A DNA stretch of 64,000 nucleotides from Mytilus californianus (Eukaryota > Mollusca > Bivalvia > Mytilida > Mytilidae). The notes below the pieces were generated by a model. The model ran no database searches. It had not been told where the DNA came from and saw nothing but the letters and a program-made list of their open reading frames with translations. The stretch's first letter is position 1. Every line of letters begins with the position of its first letter. Below are positions 63,290 through 64,000 of the stretch, piece after piece. Made by a program: the position numbers and the translations under genes. The stretch spans positions 8,137,501 to 8,201,500 of the forward strand of contig NW_026262701.1 in NCBI RefSeq assembly GCF_021869535.1. The letters are read 5' to 3'.

Positions 63290-64000
63290 AGGCCCAAGAC
63301 CACAATTAATGATCCCGCTTTTCGTTGTCCACGAATATAGTTCCTTTTAATTAGAGTGTATTTTTTCTTAATTTTTTTTCTTTCCTTTCCTCACTCATTT
63401 CTTAGTTTTTTTGGGGTGGAAATAAAAGAAGAGAGGTGAAATAAACTTTTGGATGTAGTATTTTAACTGATTTTGATATGGAAAGAGTGATTAGGCCAGG
63501 TGCAAAAAGGTGATATTTACAGTTTTCGGAACATCTCTTGACTTGTCCATAGGGGTATGGATGTGTATTGGCTAAATTTGTAAGAGTCATTGGTTCAATC
63601 TTTCTGAATTTTGTATATATTTTTGGACTAGTACTATACATTACACACACAAAAGATTTGACAAAAATGCATGGTGCAATTTTTTTAATGAAACAAAACG
63701 TTACAAAGAACTAATAGGGGAATTTAATTGTGGTCTGTGGCCTAAGAGGTGAATTCAGGAAATATTGAATTTGTACTTTGACAACTTCCCTGAATGATCT
63801 ATTGGTATTAATTTGTCAAACTACATGAGAATAAATGATTTCCACTTTTATTTGATAGAAATTTTGTAAAAAAGTGACATTTCAGCCTACATGCCAAAAA
63901 TTGAGCTTTTTCAGTTGTTTCAATATTTTTACAAAAGTAGCATGCTTACTTTCTCTCTGACAGATTTTTCTGGTTTTCTATTTGTGTTTGTGGTATCTAA

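Larger units (their letters stand above)
26625..64000. repeat. 1,746-bp tandem array, 21 full units and a partial one, continuing past the window
   Basis: Units begin with AGGCCCAAGACCAC at 26,625, 28,371, 30,117, 31,863, 33,609, 35,354, 37,100, 38,847, 40,594, 42,340, 44,086, 45,832, 47,578, 49,323, 51,069, 52,815, 54,561, 56,307, 58,052, 59,798, 61,544 and 63,290. Most are 1,746 bp. Three are 1,745 and two 1,747. Copies differ at only a handful of sites, so the array is young or strongly homogenised. The unit is AT-rich, with one minus-strand frame of 79 codons from its first ATG and no domain, RNA gene or long open frame. I do not recognise it. It is a macrosatellite-like array of unknown function. 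Confidence 0.97.

Noticed and set aside
26737..63650. A 22-member array of an 82-codon minus-strand gene
   Set aside because: Unit-to-unit conservation is explained by near identity of the whole 1,746 bp, including clearly non-coding parts. The first codon is GTG and no motif is present.
26625..64000. rDNA or histone-type gene repeat
   Set aside because: No conserved rRNA stretch, no histone-like frame and no 5S-like promoter elements are seen. The unit is uniformly AT-rich.

Overview
The window looks like non-coding, repeat-dominated nuclear DNA from a eukaryote, most likely a marine mussel (Mytilus or a close bivalve relative). It is AT-rich, has no convincing protein-coding gene on either strand, and holds dispersed repeats I recognise from memory as mussel-type (about 19,345-19,640 and 21,190-21,899). 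The longest open frame (145 codons, 23,525-23,962) crosses a foldback structure. Many other frames are products of tandem repetition or start only at GTG or TTG. The organism call rests on remembered repeat families, not on a search.

Layout. 1-2,531: AT-rich, nothing assignable. 2,532-8,957: a satellite array of about 18.7 copies of a 344-bp unit. Each unit is a diverged dimer of two ~172-bp monomers, and a 688-bp higher-order period is visible. 8,958-10,458: unassigned. 10,459-15,450: a foldback element with two 625-bp inverted arms and a 443-bp loop of ~105-bp repeats, flanked by GACTAA. Its left arm is split by a 3,295-bp TTAA-type insertion (10,700-13,994). The right arm keeps the matching uninterrupted site at 15,210-15,213. 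15,900-16,629: an array of 72-80-bp repeats, each with a splice-donor-like motif on the minus strand. 17,049-17,272: four identical 56-bp repeats. 17,273-26,091: AT-rich DNA with mussel-type dispersed repeats, a Helentron/HINE-like element (22,345-23,501), small foldbacks and poly-G tracts. 26,092-26,192: a run of Ns.

26,625-64,000: a tandem array of a 1,746-bp unit, 21 full copies plus a partial one, running off the window end. Rare variants recur exactly 8,729 bp apart, showing that a five-unit block (units 12-16) was duplicated as units 17-21. Other variants mark earlier exchange within the array.

No genes act together here. The story is one of repeat dynamics: two satellite-like arrays with higher-order structure, one element nested in another with a built-in empty-site control, and a non-autonomous rolling-circle-type element. 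I found no rRNA, tRNA, CRISPR array or protein-coding system.
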